The notes under the pieces: generated by a model
Told to the model about the DNA's origin: nothing
Databases searched by the model: none
The model's input: the letters and a program-made list of their open reading frames with translations, nothing else
Translations under genes and position numbers: made by a program
DNA from: a virus
DNA length: 26,662 nt
Direction: 5' to 3' (one strand)
Virus record (IMG/VR): IMGVR_UViG_3300024339_000070
Coordinates: 1 to 26,662 of that record
Shown here: one piece after another, positions 1 to 8,011 of the stretch
How the letters are laid out: each line of letters starts with the position of its first letter
How positions within the stretch are numbered: the stretch's first letter is position 1

Positions 1-107
1 ACACGGTCATACACTTCGAGAGCTGCACGCCTAACAACTGTATCAAGTTCCTGTCCTGTAACATCTGCGAACTTTTGCAAATCTACATTGAAACGTTCAG
101 TTGTCAT
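1..107 (-). CDS. HK97 gp10-like neck/tail-completion protein, partial (5' end only)
   Basis: The gene starts with ATG at 107 (minus strand) and runs off the left edge; about 35 codons are visible, beginning MTTERFNVDLQKFADVTGQ. This N-terminus, with a short beta strand followed by an amphipathic helix rich in basic residues (VVRRAALEVYDR), resembles the start of HK97 gp10-like neck or tail-completion proteins, which join head and tail at the end of capsid assembly. Its ATG overlaps the TGA of the upstream gene (ATGA), so the two are probably translationally coupled. Its place after the connector genes fits. With the body of the protein missing, the family call is tentative. Confidence 0.5.
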   Translation of the reverse strand, partial: MTTERFNVDLQKFADVTGQELDTVVRRAALEVYDR

Positions 108-484
108 CCAAGCTTACCTATTATAAGTCTGTAGGTTGCCCCTGCAGGATCACTGATTATCTGTGTGACCTTATATTTAGTCAAGCCTCTTGTGACTAAG
201 TCGTTAGTGTCTGGAGTGACTGCAAGATCATTACTGGCAAATGTGACCGATAAATTGCCAGAGTGTTCAGGTCTAACTTCGTCACGATTAGAACCCTGTG
301 AAGCTGAACCAAAATTTGCTACAATGGCGTTTAGTGTATAATCAGTATCAGTGTGTGAAACTGCTCCAGTGCTAGTATTATAACTGCCTGTGGAGCGACT
401 AGTGTAAGTTATAGTCTCTGCTATATCTCCAGTTGCCTTGATTGCGGTTTGTGCAGCTTTCTTGATTGCAGTTTGTAAACCCAT
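104..484 (-). CDS. Putative head-closure / head-tail joining protein
   Basis: A 126-residue protein with an N-terminal helix (MGLQTAIKKAAQTAIKATGD), then a Ser/Thr-rich, beta-strand-like body and a C-terminal segment ending TYRLIIGKLG. Its size, its beta-rich make-up and its position between an adaptor-like protein and a gp10-like protein fit a small head-closure or stopper protein that seals the portal after packaging. I see no motif that proves this; the role comes from gene order. It begins one base into the end of the upstream gene (ATG at 484, where that gene's stop codon lies) and overlaps the next gene by 4 bases, so it belongs to one tightly coupled operon. Confidence 0.5.
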   Translation of the reverse strand: MGLQTAIKKAAQTAIKATGDIAETITYTSRSTGSYNTSTGAVSHTDTDYTLNAIVANFGSASQGSNRDEVRPEHSGNLSVTFASNDLAVTPDTNDLVTRGLTKYKVTQIISDPAGATYRLIIGKLG

Positions 485-990
485 TATGACCTCACAACCT
501 CTACAATGCCAAACTTAGCACGACCGTGGATAGTACCCCAACCTCTTAACATCTCTTGCACTATACTAGGTAGTACGTCTGCAGTATCAGTTTTGTCAAA
601 AGTCAATGCAACTGAACCCACTTTCAAATCTGTTATGCCTTTACCGTCTGCGTTAGCTCCTAAGTCGCCATCTTTCTTGATGTGTCTTGCAAGTTCTGCA
701 GTAGCGTTCTTTATAGCGGTTGGGATAGTGGTTGCATCAATACTTTCATTGTCAAGGTTCACCCAACTTGAACGGGGTATGCGTAGTGCTTGTGTAGTGG
801 TTTCTTTAGTGCCATTCCAAGACACTCGCTCATCAAGCCATCTGGTTGCTACTTTGATACAGTTTTCTTTTTCTGTGTCAGTGCCTGTCCAGTCTGCTGT
901 TGCTGGGTGCATAACATTATAGGTGTCAGCTTCTGCAACTGTGCAGTAAGCCTCTGCGCTAGAACTACCTGCTGTGGCATTTAATGACAT
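484..990 (-). CDS. Head-tail adaptor, 'DnaT-like' (DnaT_2) phage protein
   Basis: A 168-residue protein resembling phage proteins often named 'DnaT-like ssDNA-binding protein' (DnaT_2). Typical features are the early SSAEAYCTVAEADTY segment, a helical stretch that includes CIKVATRWLDERVSWNG, the LRIPRSSW motif, and a C-terminal LPSIVQEMLRGWG helix. In phages this family sits in the head-completion cluster. The DnaT name is probably misleading here, and a connector/adaptor role binding the portal is more likely. It lies 3 bases after a 54-codon gene and before the closure-like protein. The family match is fairly good; the role is inferred from order and family context. Confidence 0.6.
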   Translation of the reverse strand: MSLNATAGSSSAEAYCTVAEADTYNVMHPATADWTGTDTEKENCIKVATRWLDERVSWNGTKETTTQALRIPRSSWVNLDNESIDATTIPTAIKNATAELARHIKKDGDLGANADGKGITDLKVGSVALTFDKTDTADVLPSIVQEMLRGWGTIHGRAKFGIVEVVRS

Positions 991-993
991 AGT

Positions 994-1158
994 CTACGCC
1001 TCGTTCCAACCACCTTTCTTGAAATTCACCACTTCATCAGGGTGGACTTCTGCGGTTTTATCACCTTTAACCATCTCAACTAACTCAACCCGTTTGGCGT
1101 TAGGTGTCTTTTTTACAACTTTTTCTGTTGCTACATCTTGCTTTTTTCTTATTGGCAT
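994..1158 (-). CDS. Small head-region protein, 54 aa
   Basis: A short gene with a good ribosome site (GGAGGG, 6 bases before ATG at 1158). The product begins MPIRKKQDVATEKVVKKT and is very basic at the N-terminus. It ends with a compact segment holding VELVEMVKGDKTAEVHPDEV followed by a KKGGW motif. Small proteins with a 'hPdev..w...GW'-like ending are common next to phage capsid genes and may help in head completion, but I cannot name a function. It is the first gene after the terminator that follows the coat gene and lies 3 bases upstream of the adaptor gene, so it is probably expressed by readthrough of that terminator. Confidence 0.7.
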   Translation of the reverse strand: MPIRKKQDVATEKVVKKTPNAKRVELVEMVKGDKTAEVHPDEVVNFKKGGWNEA

Positions 1159-1191
1159 GATATCCCTCCGCCTAAATATAAAAATTGTAAA

Positions 1192-1218
1192 GAGAGCAGG
1201 GGATTGAACCCTACTCTC
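1192..1218 (-). terminator. Intrinsic terminator after the major capsid gene
   Basis: On the minus strand a 10-bp stem (GAGAGTAGGG with CCCTGCTCTC, one G-U pair) closes a 7-base loop and is followed by TTTACAATTTTTAT. It starts 14 bases beyond the end of the capsid gene. It probably limits, but need not block, transcription into the lower-demand head-completion genes downstream. Confidence 0.65.
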
Positions 1219-1231
1219 AATCGTTTGGTGC

Positions 1232-2383
1232 TTAACCCATTACTAATGTAATGTTGTCAGGCTTCCAAGCTTTAACACCCCAAGTGGATGCAACTTCTAT
1301 CATCTGCTTACGGTATCCTCTGTAAACACGAATCTCAAAGATCAATCCAGAATGTGGATCTTGTACGAGCATAGCATCAACTGCCTCATCTCCACCTTCG
1401 GGTACTGCAGGAGCACGGATAGCGAGCTCAAGAGCAGATTGATGGAAAAGTACATTGCCAGTGAAGTTGTTGCCAATAGTAATGGCATCGTCATCCGCTG
1501 CTGCAATTTGCAAACCAGGAGAGCCAATGATTACATCACCTCCACTAAGCGCAGTGTTAACTACATAAGCATTGGTGCTATCTGAAGCGTGAGTGATAAC
1601 ATCACCTGCAATCATAGTACCTGAACCAGTATCTAGCGTTAAGGTAGTCTGACCAATAGCCTCACCAGAACCATTGTTGATTAGATAACCCGTACCCGTT
1701 CCTTTAGTGTGAGCTTGAACCTGTGCAGACTCTTTAAGCATAACTCCTTGAAGGTCAAGTAAAGTGCCTTGACGCAACATAGTAGTACTGCCTGCTTCGT
1801 TAGCTTTCTGCAATTGTGCAAGATTACGCAGGTTAGTGCCTGCAAGAGTGTTCAATACGAGAGAAGTACGCCCATCAGTGACAGGTGCGCCATTATCAAC
1901 TAAGATCTGACGTGCCTGTGCAACAAGATCAAAGTTTGAACTGAATGGAGTAGTTCCTGCTGTACCAACTGCACGTGAAGCCCCTTGATACGCAGCAGTA
2001 GCCAAATCAGTTTCGATAAGGTTAGATAGTGTGCGCATAGCTTGTGCAATCTGATCTCCATAAACAGTCTCATATCCAGAACCGTTATTTAGGTGCTTGA
2101 TATCTTCGCCTGTCATTGGAATCTGAACACCTTTTGCTGTGTCAATGGTCAGAGTCTTATTATCTACAGTCTGGTCATCTCCTTCTGGGGTGGTCATAGA
2201 TGGTGTAATGTTGTTAGCAGTAGCTTCACGTGTGAAGTGTGAGCGAACAGTACCATTAAGCGCAACACGCTCAACACCATCAGAGTTAATAGTAGAAGCA
2301 GGGATGAAGCCAACAACTTCACGCCCTACAGTGTCAGCAGCCTTGTAAATATCAGCTGCTAGGTTTGTCAATACATTTGCCAT
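1232..2383 (-). CDS. Major capsid protein, P22 coat (gp5)-like
   Basis: A 383-residue protein resembling the P22 coat-protein family (HK97 fold), which forms the icosahedral shell. The N-terminus has the usual pattern of this family: ANVLTNLAADIYKAADTVGR, then FIPASTINSD. A Gly/Thr/Asp-rich middle region (about residues 225-300) could be the inserted surface domain. The C-terminus ends in TWGVKAWKPDNITLVMG, typical of such coats. It is a little shorter than the 430 residues of P22 gp5. It has its own near-perfect promoter upstream and a terminator right behind it, as expected for the most abundant virion protein. The ribosome site is AGAGG, 9 bases before ATG. It follows the scaffold gene. 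Confidence 0.85.
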   Translation of the reverse strand: MANVLTNLAADIYKAADTVGREVVGFIPASTINSDGVERVALNGTVRSHFTREATANNITPSMTTPEGDDQTVDNKTLTIDTAKGVQIPMTGEDIKHLNNGSGYETVYGDQIAQAMRTLSNLIETDLATAAYQGASRAVGTAGTTPFSSNFDLVAQARQILVDNGAPVTDGRTSLVLNTLAGTNLRNLAQLQKANEAGSTTMLRQGTLLDLQGVMLKESAQVQAHTKGTGTGYLINNGSGEAIGQTTLTLDTGSGTMIAGDVITHASDSTNAYVVNTALSGGDVIIGSPGLQIAAADDDAITIGNNFTGNVLFHQSALELAIRAPAVPEGGDEAVDAMLVQDPHSGLIFEIRVYRGYRKQMIEVASTWGVKAWKPDNITLVMG

Positions 2384-2415
2384 TATAAAAATCCTCTAAG
2401 ACAATTTAAAATTCA

Positions 2416-2436
2416 GTTTAAGGAAAACCCTTAAAC
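2416..2436 (-). other. Stem-loop in the leader of the capsid mRNA
   Basis: A perfect 8-bp stem (GTTTAAGG/CCTTAAAC) with a 5-base loop lies in the 5' leader of the capsid transcript. A smaller hairpin (TGTGAC GGA GTCACA) lies upstream at 2473-2487. There is no clean U-tract after it, so I read it as a leader structure, perhaps protecting the mRNA, rather than a terminator. Confidence 0.45.
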
Positions 2437-2517
2437 AACTAATATCAGCTACACCGCAACTAGATAAATATGTGACTCCGTCACAAGTAGACTATATTTG
2501 TGTCTGCTATGGGGTAA

Positions 2518-2546
2518 ATTATACTTCATAAAAAACCCTTTGTCAA
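2518..2546 (-). promoter_or_regulatory. Consensus sigma-70 promoter for the capsid gene
   Basis: On the minus strand TTGACA (2546-2541) and TATAAT (2523-2518) are separated by exactly 17 bases: a full match to the bacterial sigma-70 consensus. Transcription should begin near 2511, giving a leader of about 130 bases before the capsid start. The -35 box lies only 3 bases after the scaffold stop codon. Confidence 0.85.
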
Positions 2547-2548
2547 CT

Positions 2549-3289
2549 CTAATCTGTGACTTTACCTCCATCTTTAGCAAAAGCTGATCTAGACTGTTGA
2601 TCCATAGAATCAAATTGCGACCTAGTTACAATCTTGCCCTCTGCTGTGCCTCCTTTGTTGTGTGTTGATCCCCCACCTTTAGAATCATTAAATAAGTGAG
2701 GTGCAGAGTCTGATAAACCTTTAACCCATCCTTCTACGCTTAGAGGGTCAGTAGTGCCAGAAGCGTATATAACATTCTCACCTTCAAATGGTGTAGCCTT
2801 GCCATCTTTCAATTTGAATACACTCTTTGCACGCAACAACAAGTCATCTACTGCAGTAGCCGCTACACCATTTTTTGCTGCAATATCACGCACAACACTA
2901 TCAATAGTCAACCCTTCCAGTTGCCGTGTAAGAGTGCTATTACCCTCTTTTAACGTCTTCATCTCTGTATTATAATGGTCATGTACCGCTTTGGTCTTCA
3001 TATCCACAAGCTCATCAATCTTACCTGCTTTAATAAGTGATGCAAACTCTCCATCTTGTTGGCGTTTGAGGAGTTCGTTGTACTTATCCATGTCAATAGT
3101 ACTATACTTGCCTTCAAGCGTTTCCATGTCTTGCAACAATTTGGTATTGTTGTCTCTGAACTCATCAAGTTTCTTTTTATCAACCATGCCTTGCACTGCC
3201 AGCGTGTACTTGCCGTCTTTTTCTGTGTAGAACTCTTGTAGTGCCTCTGGCACGTCTTCTATTTTATCAACTGTTGCTTTTAAATGCAT
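2549..3289 (-). CDS. Scaffolding protein
   Basis: A 246-residue, charged, largely helical protein directly upstream of the coat gene, the usual place for a phage scaffold that guides procapsid assembly and leaves before packaging. Residues of about 35-125 (KKKLDEFRDNNTKLLQDMET onward, then YNTEMKTLKEGNSTLTRQLE) have coiled-coil-like heptads. The C-terminal part is Gly/Lys-rich (SKGGGSTHNKGGTAEGK) and ends in a charged tail that could bind coat. The early segment (ALQEFYTEKDGKYTLAVQGM) is common in phage scaffolds. The ribosome site is CGGAG before ATG at 3289. It is about average length for such proteins. No protease motif is visible. Confidence 0.8.
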   Translation of the reverse strand: MHLKATVDKIEDVPEALQEFYTEKDGKYTLAVQGMVDKKKLDEFRDNNTKLLQDMETLEGKYSTIDMDKYNELLKRQQDGEFASLIKAGKIDELVDMKTKAVHDHYNTEMKTLKEGNSTLTRQLEGLTIDSVVRDIAAKNGVAATAVDDLLLRAKSVFKLKDGKATPFEGENVIYASGTTDPLSVEGWVKGLSDSAPHLFNDSKGGGSTHNKGGTAEGKIVTRSQFDSMDQQSRSAFAKDGGKVTD

Positions 3290-3310
3290 AATGATCTCCG
3301 ATCAAGTTAT

Positions 3311-3325
3311 CGCTACTCTGTAGCG
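3311..3325 (-). other. Short hairpin between minor head and scaffold genes
   Basis: CGCTAC and GTAGCG form a 6-bp stem around a 3-base loop in the 37-base gap between the two genes. It has no U-tract. It could be an mRNA processing or stability element, or chance. Confidence 0.3.
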
Positions 3326-3326
3326 G

Positions 3327-4409
3327 TTAAGTAAATTTGTCTTGCAACTGCTCTAATGAGAGTGGGTTGCCCGACTGGTCTAATAGGTCTGTAAAACCCA
3401 CTTTACCTTTTTTCCATAACTTCCACTTACCTACACCAAGTGCTTCCTTTTGAAATGATTCTGGTTTACTCCGCAACCAATCTTCATAATTCAAACCTTT
3501 GCTAACTTGCCCATCCATGCTTGCCCTTGTACCTTGTGGCAACTTAGATAAGTGTTTTTTATCCACTCCTAACTCTCCCCAACCTTTGAGAACAGATATT
3601 TGTGAACTCCTGCAATTCCAATGAGCTGTCGCCCCTGGAAAATCTATGTCATGTCCTATTGGTCTGCGGTTGTTATCCCACATCAATCCATCTAATGCTT
3701 GACATGTGGTGCTAGTTCTAGAATCAAGAGTAGAAACCCATTCAACCCCTTTGACAAGGTCATTATTAGCTTCGTACGTTCTCATTCTAGCTTCATTAGC
3801 TACAACTTGAACACTAGTTCTGACTAAAGCCTCCGCTTGCCTTCTGGTGGCTTCCATGATACCATCTTTGAATTTGTTTGCTCTTGTGCCTCTGACCCTT
3901 TGCACTATTTGGTCAGTGGTTTTACCTTGTAATAACCCTTGTCTGATAGTGTTTTTGAATTTCAGTTCTAAATTACCTGCTTGTCTGCCCCACCATTCTT
4001 TGGAAGGTGCGCCTTCAATGAGGGTATCGGTCGCAATAGCTGCCAACATTTCTACGCTCATTCCTGTGGATAGTGTCTGCACTTTAAGTGCTGTGTTGAT
4101 ACTTGACACCGCTTGCGCTTCTGCAACTTTAGCAAGCCCTGCAAGTTGTTTATCTTCAAGCTTGTCTATCTTGTAGTACGCACTACGAATTGTGGTTTTA
4201 GTCTGCTTTAACATCTTCTCCAATCTACGCATTTGGAAAGGTGTGCGTTTGATGAGGTGGAGTTTTTGCTTTTCTAGTTCTTCAACTAAATTTTTCTGCA
4301 GAGTCTTCAGTTCTTTTAAAACGTCTTTACGCAGACTAGCATCTAGCCGCAACAGGTCAACTGAATGTCCTGTTATCTGGTCTAGTATCTTATCGCTTAT
4401 ATTTGCCAT
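3327..4409 (-). CDS. Minor head protein, phage Mu gpF / SPP1 gp7 family
   Basis: A 360-residue head morphogenesis protein. The N-terminal half is helical and charged. The conserved domain lies at about residues 170-280: an ALVRTSVQVVANEARMRTYE helix, the VEWVSTLDSRTSTTCQALDG signature, and the HDIDFPGATAHWNCRSSQI segment with its conserved His/Trp/Cys. These are hallmarks of the SPP1 gp7/Mu gpF family, which binds the portal and is packaged in a few copies in the head. It lies between portal and scaffold, the family's normal place. Its ATG is 2 bases beyond the portal gene's stop. Confidence 0.85.
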   Translation of the reverse strand: MANISDKILDQITGHSVDLLRLDASLRKDVLKELKTLQKNLVEELEKQKLHLIKRTPFQMRRLEKMLKQTKTTIRSAYYKIDKLEDKQLAGLAKVAEAQAVSSINTALKVQTLSTGMSVEMLAAIATDTLIEGAPSKEWWGRQAGNLELKFKNTIRQGLLQGKTTDQIVQRVRGTRANKFKDGIMEATRRQAEALVRTSVQVVANEARMRTYEANNDLVKGVEWVSTLDSRTSTTCQALDGLMWDNNRRPIGHDIDFPGATAHWNCRSSQISVLKGWGELGVDKKHLSKLPQGTRASMDGQVSKGLNYEDWLRSKPESFQKEALGVGKWKLWKKGKVGFTDLLDQSGNPLSLEQLQDKFT

Positions 4410-4411
4410 TA

Positions 4412-5728
4412 TTAGTCTTCATCAAATCCGCCAACTGTTTGTACTTCAACACGACTGCGCTCATCTTCTATGGATATGTTTGGTGGTAGCATCTCGCCTC
4501 GTTGTAAGTTCCATAAGAATGTTTCATGGCTCACGCCACCTGACTGCCATGTTTGCATAAGTGCAGTAACCTCTTGTGGAGTAAGTTTAACATCAACAAA
4601 GTCAGTATTCAACTCCACAGTAATATCATCTGTTACGCCCATCCACTCTGCCATCTGTGTAAGCATTTGTTGCACAGCTTGTTCTACACTCTTCACTGTT
4701 GAGGCAAGCGTGGAAGATTCTGCATTCTGGCGTAGCCGTACAGCTTCTGCAGCTTCAATACCTTTCTTCTGCCCTTCAAGCAATTGTGCGCCTAATGCTG
4801 CCATCATGGAACGTTTTTCTTCCATTGCAACTTCTAACGCTCTCAATCCTTGCCCTGTGAACTCTAGATATCCTGCCTTACTCTGTGTATCTGGCAAGAT
4901 CCATGCTGTTCCTGAACCAATGACTAATTCAGAGTCTGTATCCACTCCTGTAACGTATGGTGTAGGTAGAGCTGTGAAGTGTCTACCATGCTCTAAGTCT
5001 GCACTCGTGCGGTAGTGGCTCAAACTCATATCTGCTAGTGCTAAGAGTGGAGGTGTCATTGGAGTGAGGTTAGCACCATCTTGGCTGACTGCTATAAATG
5101 GTATATTAGAGAGTTCAACCCCTTTGTTGACTGGAGTAATATCTGCAACTACTTCCCAATCTTTTTTACCCTTTCTCCATATGCGTACAATAAAACGCCC
5201 TTCTTCCATCACTAGTTCTCTGTATTGAGTTTTGAACTCTGATTTATAATGGTCTTTAGGATCAATTGCTCGATAGCTCTCCTGCAAGATGATTGCATCC
5301 TCTAACCAATTAGTCACCTGTTCAGTTGTATATCCTGTTAAATACGGTCTAGTTCCATCATGGTCAATGAGTACACCTTGCCGCCCCATTAACAATTGTT
5401 CTGTCAACATACCTTCTATGAAGTCGCTCAATGATACCCCTGTGTTTGTGATATCGTTGAATAAACTCTCCAGTTTTGCAGGAGCTTCAATTTTTGCATC
5501 GAGTCGCAACACCGCCCCTACAAGTCCACTTATAGTAAGGTTTACAGCATTGAAAAAAGTTGCTCGTGTTTTATACGCTTGATAACTGTCATCGTCCTGT
5601 TTGGAAAGTTTTGGTAAATATTGCTCCCCTCTCTTCTTAACTGCATCTTCCCCTTCAAACGTGTCTCTGCAACGCTGCCATTTAGGTTGGATATTATCAT
5701 ACTCTGGATGTCTGCTCTCAATTCCCAT
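4412..5728 (-). CDS. Portal protein (DUF4055 family)
   Basis: A 438-residue protein that matches the DUF4055 portal family: an N-terminal ESRHPEYDNIQPKWQRCRDT segment, then the 'YLPKLSKQDDDSYQAYKTRA' region, FNAVNLTISGLVGAVLR, and a C-terminal helical part (AEAVRLRQNAESSTLASTVK). Portals form a ring at one capsid corner and serve as the DNA channel. The ribosome site is AGGAG before ATG at 5728. It sits between terminase large subunit and minor head protein, as expected. Length is normal for the family, and no frameshift is visible. I recognise the family from these motifs; the fold itself cannot be checked here. Confidence 0.85.
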   Translation of the reverse strand: MGIESRHPEYDNIQPKWQRCRDTFEGEDAVKKRGEQYLPKLSKQDDDSYQAYKTRATFFNAVNLTISGLVGAVLRLDAKIEAPAKLESLFNDITNTGVSLSDFIEGMLTEQLLMGRQGVLIDHDGTRPYLTGYTTEQVTNWLEDAIILQESYRAIDPKDHYKSEFKTQYRELVMEEGRFIVRIWRKGKKDWEVVADITPVNKGVELSNIPFIAVSQDGANLTPMTPPLLALADMSLSHYRTSADLEHGRHFTALPTPYVTGVDTDSELVIGSGTAWILPDTQSKAGYLEFTGQGLRALEVAMEEKRSMMAALGAQLLEGQKKGIEAAEAVRLRQNAESSTLASTVKSVEQAVQQMLTQMAEWMGVTDDITVELNTDFVDVKLTPQEVTALMQTWQSGGVSHETFLWNLQRGEMLPPNISIEDERSRVEVQTVGGFDED

Positions 5729-5750
5729 AATGTGTCTCCTGTTTAGTTAT

Positions 5751-7010
5751 TTAGTATCCTACAACTCTTGCTAATTTTGGTTTTGATTTAATAATTGGAT
5801 ACTTCCTATGTATAAAATACCCTCCTGCATCTGGTAAGTGGTCGTTATTACTAGACTTGTCAGGTTCACCTTTATCGTTGTACGCTTGTTGCTCCAAGCA
5901 GAGTGTATATTCAGGGCATTTCTCTACATTCACCCACAACGTATCACTCTTAAACGCACTGTTCATACTCAATACTCTATCTCTTACAAAAGGGTTTTTC
6001 TTAGGTGCGTCAACCTTGAACCCTGCGCTCTTCAATAAACTGATATCACTCAAACTTGCACCCATAGTGCTAGTAGAACCTCCTGAAGCATCTGGGTAAA
6101 TTATAACAGAACATCCATCGAAATGGTTCTTTATTGTTTGTATTATGGAAGGGGTATCCCTACCTCTAGTGATCTCGTCCACTGCGTAGGCTTGCCCACC
6201 TCTGATAACGTGTATAACTGCTGACATATTGTTGACATTAAAATCCATACCAATATGTATGGGTTCACAGTCTTTCTTGTTGTGTACTATATCTGTATGA
6301 CACGTCTCCCTGTCAAACTCCACATACACCGCACCGCTTGTAAGGTTTACAAACTTACCCTCAATGTACGCTTGCACTAACGCTGCTGGATAAGTGGCTT
6401 TGAGTCCTTCAATGTAGTCTTCTGGCAGGTGTGGATTAGAATAGGTAGGGGCAGTAACATACTCATAGCCTAACGCCTTTGCTGCAACTGGATCTTTAGC
6501 CCATTTATCGTAGACAAAATTGAACCCTTCTGGAGTAGTATATGCACTAACTGTATTTAACGCTCCTTTAATCTTTTGGCGGTTGCGCCCTACAATTTTA
6601 TTCCATGCTTCTGCAGCTTTATCCTTTGCCATAGTGTCTATCTCATCCACGTGAGAACGAAACACTTCATATGCTATGATACGTGCTGGGTTGTCCATAG
6701 AACGCATAATTATCTTACCGTGTCCTTCTACTCTACATATATATTCAGATTTATTCAATTGGTAAGGTATATGTGCAAGTGTCAAAATTTCTTCAATGCG
6801 TGGTACAAGGTTGAGTTTTAAGGTGTCAAAAGTTGGTGCATACGTGCCTATGTCAGCTCCAGGATGGTTAAATAGGTCTCGGAACACACAAGTTATGAGT
6901 GTCTCTGTCTTCCCTGCTCCAAAACCTGCCACAAACAATGGAAACTTGGCTTCTAGTTCAAACATATCTGCTTGTGGAGCTGTTAAGGCTACTTCATGCA
7001 CTGTGCTCAC
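5751..7010 (-). CDS. Terminase large subunit (ATPase and nuclease)
   Basis: A 419-residue packaging motor. The Walker A motif is VAGFGAGKT (about residues 27-35), and the Walker B with catalytic Glu is in FRSHVDEID (D122, E123). The nuclease domain shows three acidic residues in typical settings: IGMDFNVN (D256), IIYPDASGG (D307) and HLPDAGGYF (D394). It cuts and pumps phage DNA through the portal. Its start overlaps the small subunit's end by 17 bases. Length is on the short side of normal, with both domains complete. The packaging strategy (cos or headful) cannot be read from this. Confidence 0.92.
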   Translation of the reverse strand: MSTVHEVALTAPQADMFELEAKFPLFVAGFGAGKTETLITCVFRDLFNHPGADIGTYAPTFDTLKLNLVPRIEEILTLAHIPYQLNKSEYICRVEGHGKIIMRSMDNPARIIAYEVFRSHVDEIDTMAKDKAAEAWNKIVGRNRQKIKGALNTVSAYTTPEGFNFVYDKWAKDPVAAKALGYEYVTAPTYSNPHLPEDYIEGLKATYPAALVQAYIEGKFVNLTSGAVYVEFDRETCHTDIVHNKKDCEPIHIGMDFNVNNMSAVIHVIRGGQAYAVDEITRGRDTPSIIQTIKNHFDGCSVIIYPDASGGSTSTMGASLSDISLLKSAGFKVDAPKKNPFVRDRVLSMNSAFKSDTLWVNVEKCPEYTLCLEQQAYNDKGEPDKSSNNDHLPDAGGYFIHRKYPIIKSKPKLARVVGY

Positions 7011-7425
7011 CTTTATTGATTATCACCTTAAACAAAGATTTCGGTTTTACATTGGTCTCTTCTGCTGGTGTGTTTTTCCATTGTTCGGGTGCTCGATTAG
7101 TCAACCAAAAGATAGCCGCTTTCACGTCTGGAGGGTAATGTTTAAATGTGGGCACTGAAATAGGTTCTCCTTCATATTGAAACACTTTTTCATCTGGTGC
7201 GTCATATCCACACGCTCGCTTATACAGAGATTGTGCAACTTTTGAATCTGCTTGCACTTTACCCTCTTGTATGGCTTGGTCAAAAGTTATATGAGCTTTA
7301 CGCCATTTAGTCAACTGCAATGGAGTGATATGAAAAAAGTCTGATATAACTTTATCCGTAGCTCCTAATAAGCACAGTCTATAAACTTGTTCTTGGTATT
7401 CTTTTTTGTATCGTACTGCCGCCAT
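6994..7425 (-). CDS. Terminase small subunit-like DNA-binding protein
   Basis: A 143-residue protein with an N-terminal helix-turn-helix-like region (YQEQVYRLCLLGATDKVISD then FFHITPLQLTKWRKAH), which is typical of small terminase subunits that recognise the packaging site. The C-terminal segment (PPDVKAAIFWLTNRAPEQWK) is a very common ending of this family. It precedes the large subunit. I chose ATG at 7425, with GAGG 7 bases upstream. An in-frame ATG at 7452 is less likely because the promoter's predicted start of transcription (near 7448) lies downstream of it. Confidence 0.85.
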   Translation of the reverse strand: MAAVRYKKEYQEQVYRLCLLGATDKVISDFFHITPLQLTKWRKAHITFDQAIQEGKVQADSKVAQSLYKRACGYDAPDEKVFQYEGEPISVPTFKHYPPDVKAAIFWLTNRAPEQWKNTPAEETNVKPKSLFKVIINKGEHSA

Positions 7426-7454
7426 TGTTGCGCCTCGTAAAAGTAGGAACATAC

Positions 7455-7483
7455 ATTATGCCGTAACAGAACGCCTATGTCAA
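7455..7483 (-). promoter_or_regulatory. Sigma-70 promoter for the packaging/head operon
   Basis: On the minus strand TTGACA (7483-7478) and CATAAT (7460-7455) are 17 bases apart in the 70-base gap before the small terminase gene. The predicted transcription start near 7448 gives a leader of about 23 bases with the GAGG ribosome site. Confidence 0.75.
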
Positions 7484-7495
7484 CTGAATTATTTA

Positions 7496-8011
7496 CTATG
7501 AGCGCAACCCTGCACTCAACCACTCTCTATCAATGCCTTTACCTTTAATTGTGAGGTGTGTGAACTGTGCTCCAATAGCTTCTCCAGTTGCCAGGTTAAA
7601 GGTTATGCGTTCATCTTCTGCATACAAAAACACTTCTACATAACCTCCATCTGGTGTGGCGTTTATAATTATACCTGTACGCCCATCATTAAGTTGTAAA
7701 GTGTGGCAGTTGGCTCTCATTTTACACAAAAGTCCATATGCAAGTACTTTGGCTTCATAATCTAGTTTACCTGCATTGTAACAGTCTAAAAAGTAATTAA
7801 ATTCTTGTTGGGCTGTCCAACCACCTCTGACTGGAGCATCTTTAGGGGTTGTGGGGTTTCTACCTTCTTGTGCTAAACGATTGACTTCCTCTACTAATAG
7901 ATTAGGGTCAACCAATTTGCGCTTCTGGAATAATAGTGAATCTTGCTTCACCTCTTCATCAGGTAAAGCAAGAAAATCATCTTCTTCAAAAAGGTCTAAA
8001 AAGTCAACCAC
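7496..8011 (-). CDS. Hypothetical protein, 171 aa, acidic N-terminus
   Basis: I do not recognise this protein. The N-terminus is strongly acidic (FLDLFEEDDFLALPDEEV). A middle helical part (WTAQQEFNYFLDCYNAGKLD) is followed by a beta-rich region (TGIIINATPDGGYVEVFLYA). The start is GTG at 8011, which lies inside the last codons of the upstream membrane-peptide gene (8-base overlap). No good ribosome site precedes it, so translation probably depends on coupling to that gene. It sits just upstream of the terminase promoter, which might suggest a virion-assembly or late role, but this is only position. Confidence 0.7.
   Translation of the reverse strand: MVDFLDLFEEDDFLALPDEEVKQDSLLFQKRKLVDPNLLVEEVNRLAQEGRNPTTPKDAPVRGGWTAQQEFNYFLDCYNAGKLDYEAKVLAYGLLCKMRANCHTLQLNDGRTGIIINATPDGGYVEVFLYAEDERITFNLATGEAIGAQFTHLTIKGKGIDREWLSAGLRS

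Noticed and set aside
506-922. Long plus-strand open frames opposite the head genes
   Set aside because: They are mirror frames of clear minus-strand genes, with no signals of their own.
1192-1218. T-arm-like GGTTCAATCCC on the minus strand, suggesting a tRNA
   Set aside because: No matching acceptor stem, D arm or anticodon arm lies upstream; the stem and following U-rich sequence fit a terminator.
7426-7452. Upstream ATG for the small terminase subunit
   Set aside because: It lies at or before the predicted transcription start, and has no good ribosome site.
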